A stretch of DNA of 7,676 nt, from positions 1-7,676 of the forward strand of contig JAKFYP010000137.1 in assembly GCA_021730835.1 (NCBI GenBank), given 5' to 3'. Below are positions 7,130 to 7,676 of the stretch, piece by piece. This stretch comes from Alphaproteobacteria bacterium. Its GTDB lineage: Bacteria; Pseudomonadota; Alphaproteobacteria; Rickettsiales; UBA998. Made by a program: the position numbers and the translations under genes. The notes below the pieces were generated by a model. That model ran no database searches and was not told the origin of the DNA. It saw only the letters and a program-made list of their open reading frames with translations. The first letter of the stretch is position 1. Every line of letters begins with the position of its first letter.

Positions 7130-7663
7130 TCATGTGCTGACAGACCCTCTCCAGATTTCCCGCAATCGCCGCTCCCGCCCGCTGCCTCTTTTGTACGCAT
7201 TATAGTGCACGGCGTTTTTACGATAATAATCCTGATGATACCCTTCCGCCGGATAGAACGGACTGGCAGGCAATATTCGGGTAGGGACTTCCTTGCCAAG
7301 CATGGCCTTTACCTTTTCCTTTGATGCGGCTGCAATTTTGCGCTGGGCATCGTCGGTGTAAAACACCGCCGTGTAATAGGGCGTACCCCGATCAAAAAAC
7401 TGGCCGCCATCATCCGTGGGGTCAATCCCGCTCCAGAAAATATTCAGCAAGGTCTCATAGGGCGTTTTATCGGGATCGTAGACGATTTCAACCGCCTCGT
7501 AATGGCCTGTTTTTTTGGAGCATACCTGCTCGTAAGTCGGGTCAGCCGTATGTCCTCCGGTATAGCCGGAGGTGACGGAAATCACGCCGGGAATTTCAGC
7601 GAACTGAGCCTGAGTACACCAGAAACAGCCTCCGGCGAAGATAGCGCGTGCGGTGGCAGACAT
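7130..7663 (-). CDS. msrA: Peptide methionine-(S)-S-oxide reductase MsrA
   Basis: Reduces the S-epimer of methionine sulfoxide, free or in proteins, repairing oxidative damage in the cytoplasm. The 177-residue protein is a compact form without the N-terminal extension of E. coli MsrA. The catalytic Cys13 lies in GGCFWC. The other active-site residues fit the E. coli spacing: Tyr44 (PTYEQVC), Glu56 (GHYEAVEIVYDP), Asp91 and Tyr96 (FDRGTPYY). The usual Glu five residues after the catalytic Cys is Gln18 here. No cysteine occurs in the C-terminal tail (RRLREIWRGSVST), where many MsrA proteins keep resolving cysteines; the only other cysteines are Cys16 and Cys48. ATG 7661-7663 is preceded at 7-base spacing by CAGGAG at 7671-7676. 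The gene is the first of the visible minus-strand series, and its upstream region lies outside the window. Confidence 0.96.
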   Translation of the reverse strand: MSATARAIFAGGCFWCTQAQFAEIPGVISVTSGYTGGHTADPTYEQVCSKKTGHYEAVEIVYDPDKTPYETLLNIFWSGIDPTDDGGQFFDRGTPYYTAVFYTDDAQRKIAAASKEKVKAMLGKEVPTRILPASPFYPAEGYHQDYYRKNAVHYNAYKRGSGRERRLREIWRGSVST

Positions 7664-7670
7664 AATTATG

Positions 7671-7676
7671 CTCCTG
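7671..7676 (-). promoter_or_regulatory. Ribosome binding site of msrA
   Basis: CAGGAG on the minus strand lies seven bases before the ATG at 7663. It is the best Shine-Dalgarno match in the window and fixes the msrA start. The window ends here, so the promoter is not visible. Confidence 0.8.

Overview
This window looks like part of an alphaproteobacterial chromosome. It is fairly GC-rich, gene-dense, and made almost entirely of housekeeping genes. The strongest taxonomic clue is a 768-residue multi-PAS histidine-kinase-like protein with tyrosine where the phospho-acceptor histidine should be. That is the hallmark of DivL, a cell-cycle regulator of Alphaproteobacteria. The leftmost gene, which looks FliK-like, suggests a flagellated relative. 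I cannot name a genus.

Plus strand, left half: the C-terminal part of a FliK-like protein (1-1037, cut by the window edge) is followed after 27 bases by a long-chain polyprenyl diphosphate synthase (1065-2069, ubiquinone side chain). After another 16 bases comes endonuclease V (2086-2742, repair of deaminated DNA). These three are close enough to be one transcript. Minus strand, right half, in the direction of transcription: msrA (7663-7130), map (7065-6268), divL (6139-3833) and purU (3589-2735). The nfi and purU genes converge and overlap by 8 bases.

The only gene-free stretch of note is 3590-3832, between divL and purU. Most of it is one 150-bp imperfect palindrome (3603-3752). Its outer 21-bp arms match at 20 of 21 positions, and its centre lies at 3677/3678. 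It is AT-richer than its surroundings and ends 3 bases before the purU ribosome binding site. It looks like a dispersed palindromic element or a long RNA hairpin, and it is the least explained feature here.

The genes do not form a single pathway. msrA and map both act on methionine (repair of oxidised Met; removal of the initiator Met). purU balances one-carbon folate pools, ispB feeds quinone synthesis, nfi does DNA repair, and divL would act in the CckA/CtrA/DivK cell-cycle circuit. I see no CRISPR array, tRNA, rRNA, transposase or phage gene. I found no evidence for a new multi-gene system; the points worth following up are the palindrome and the Tyr-type kinase.
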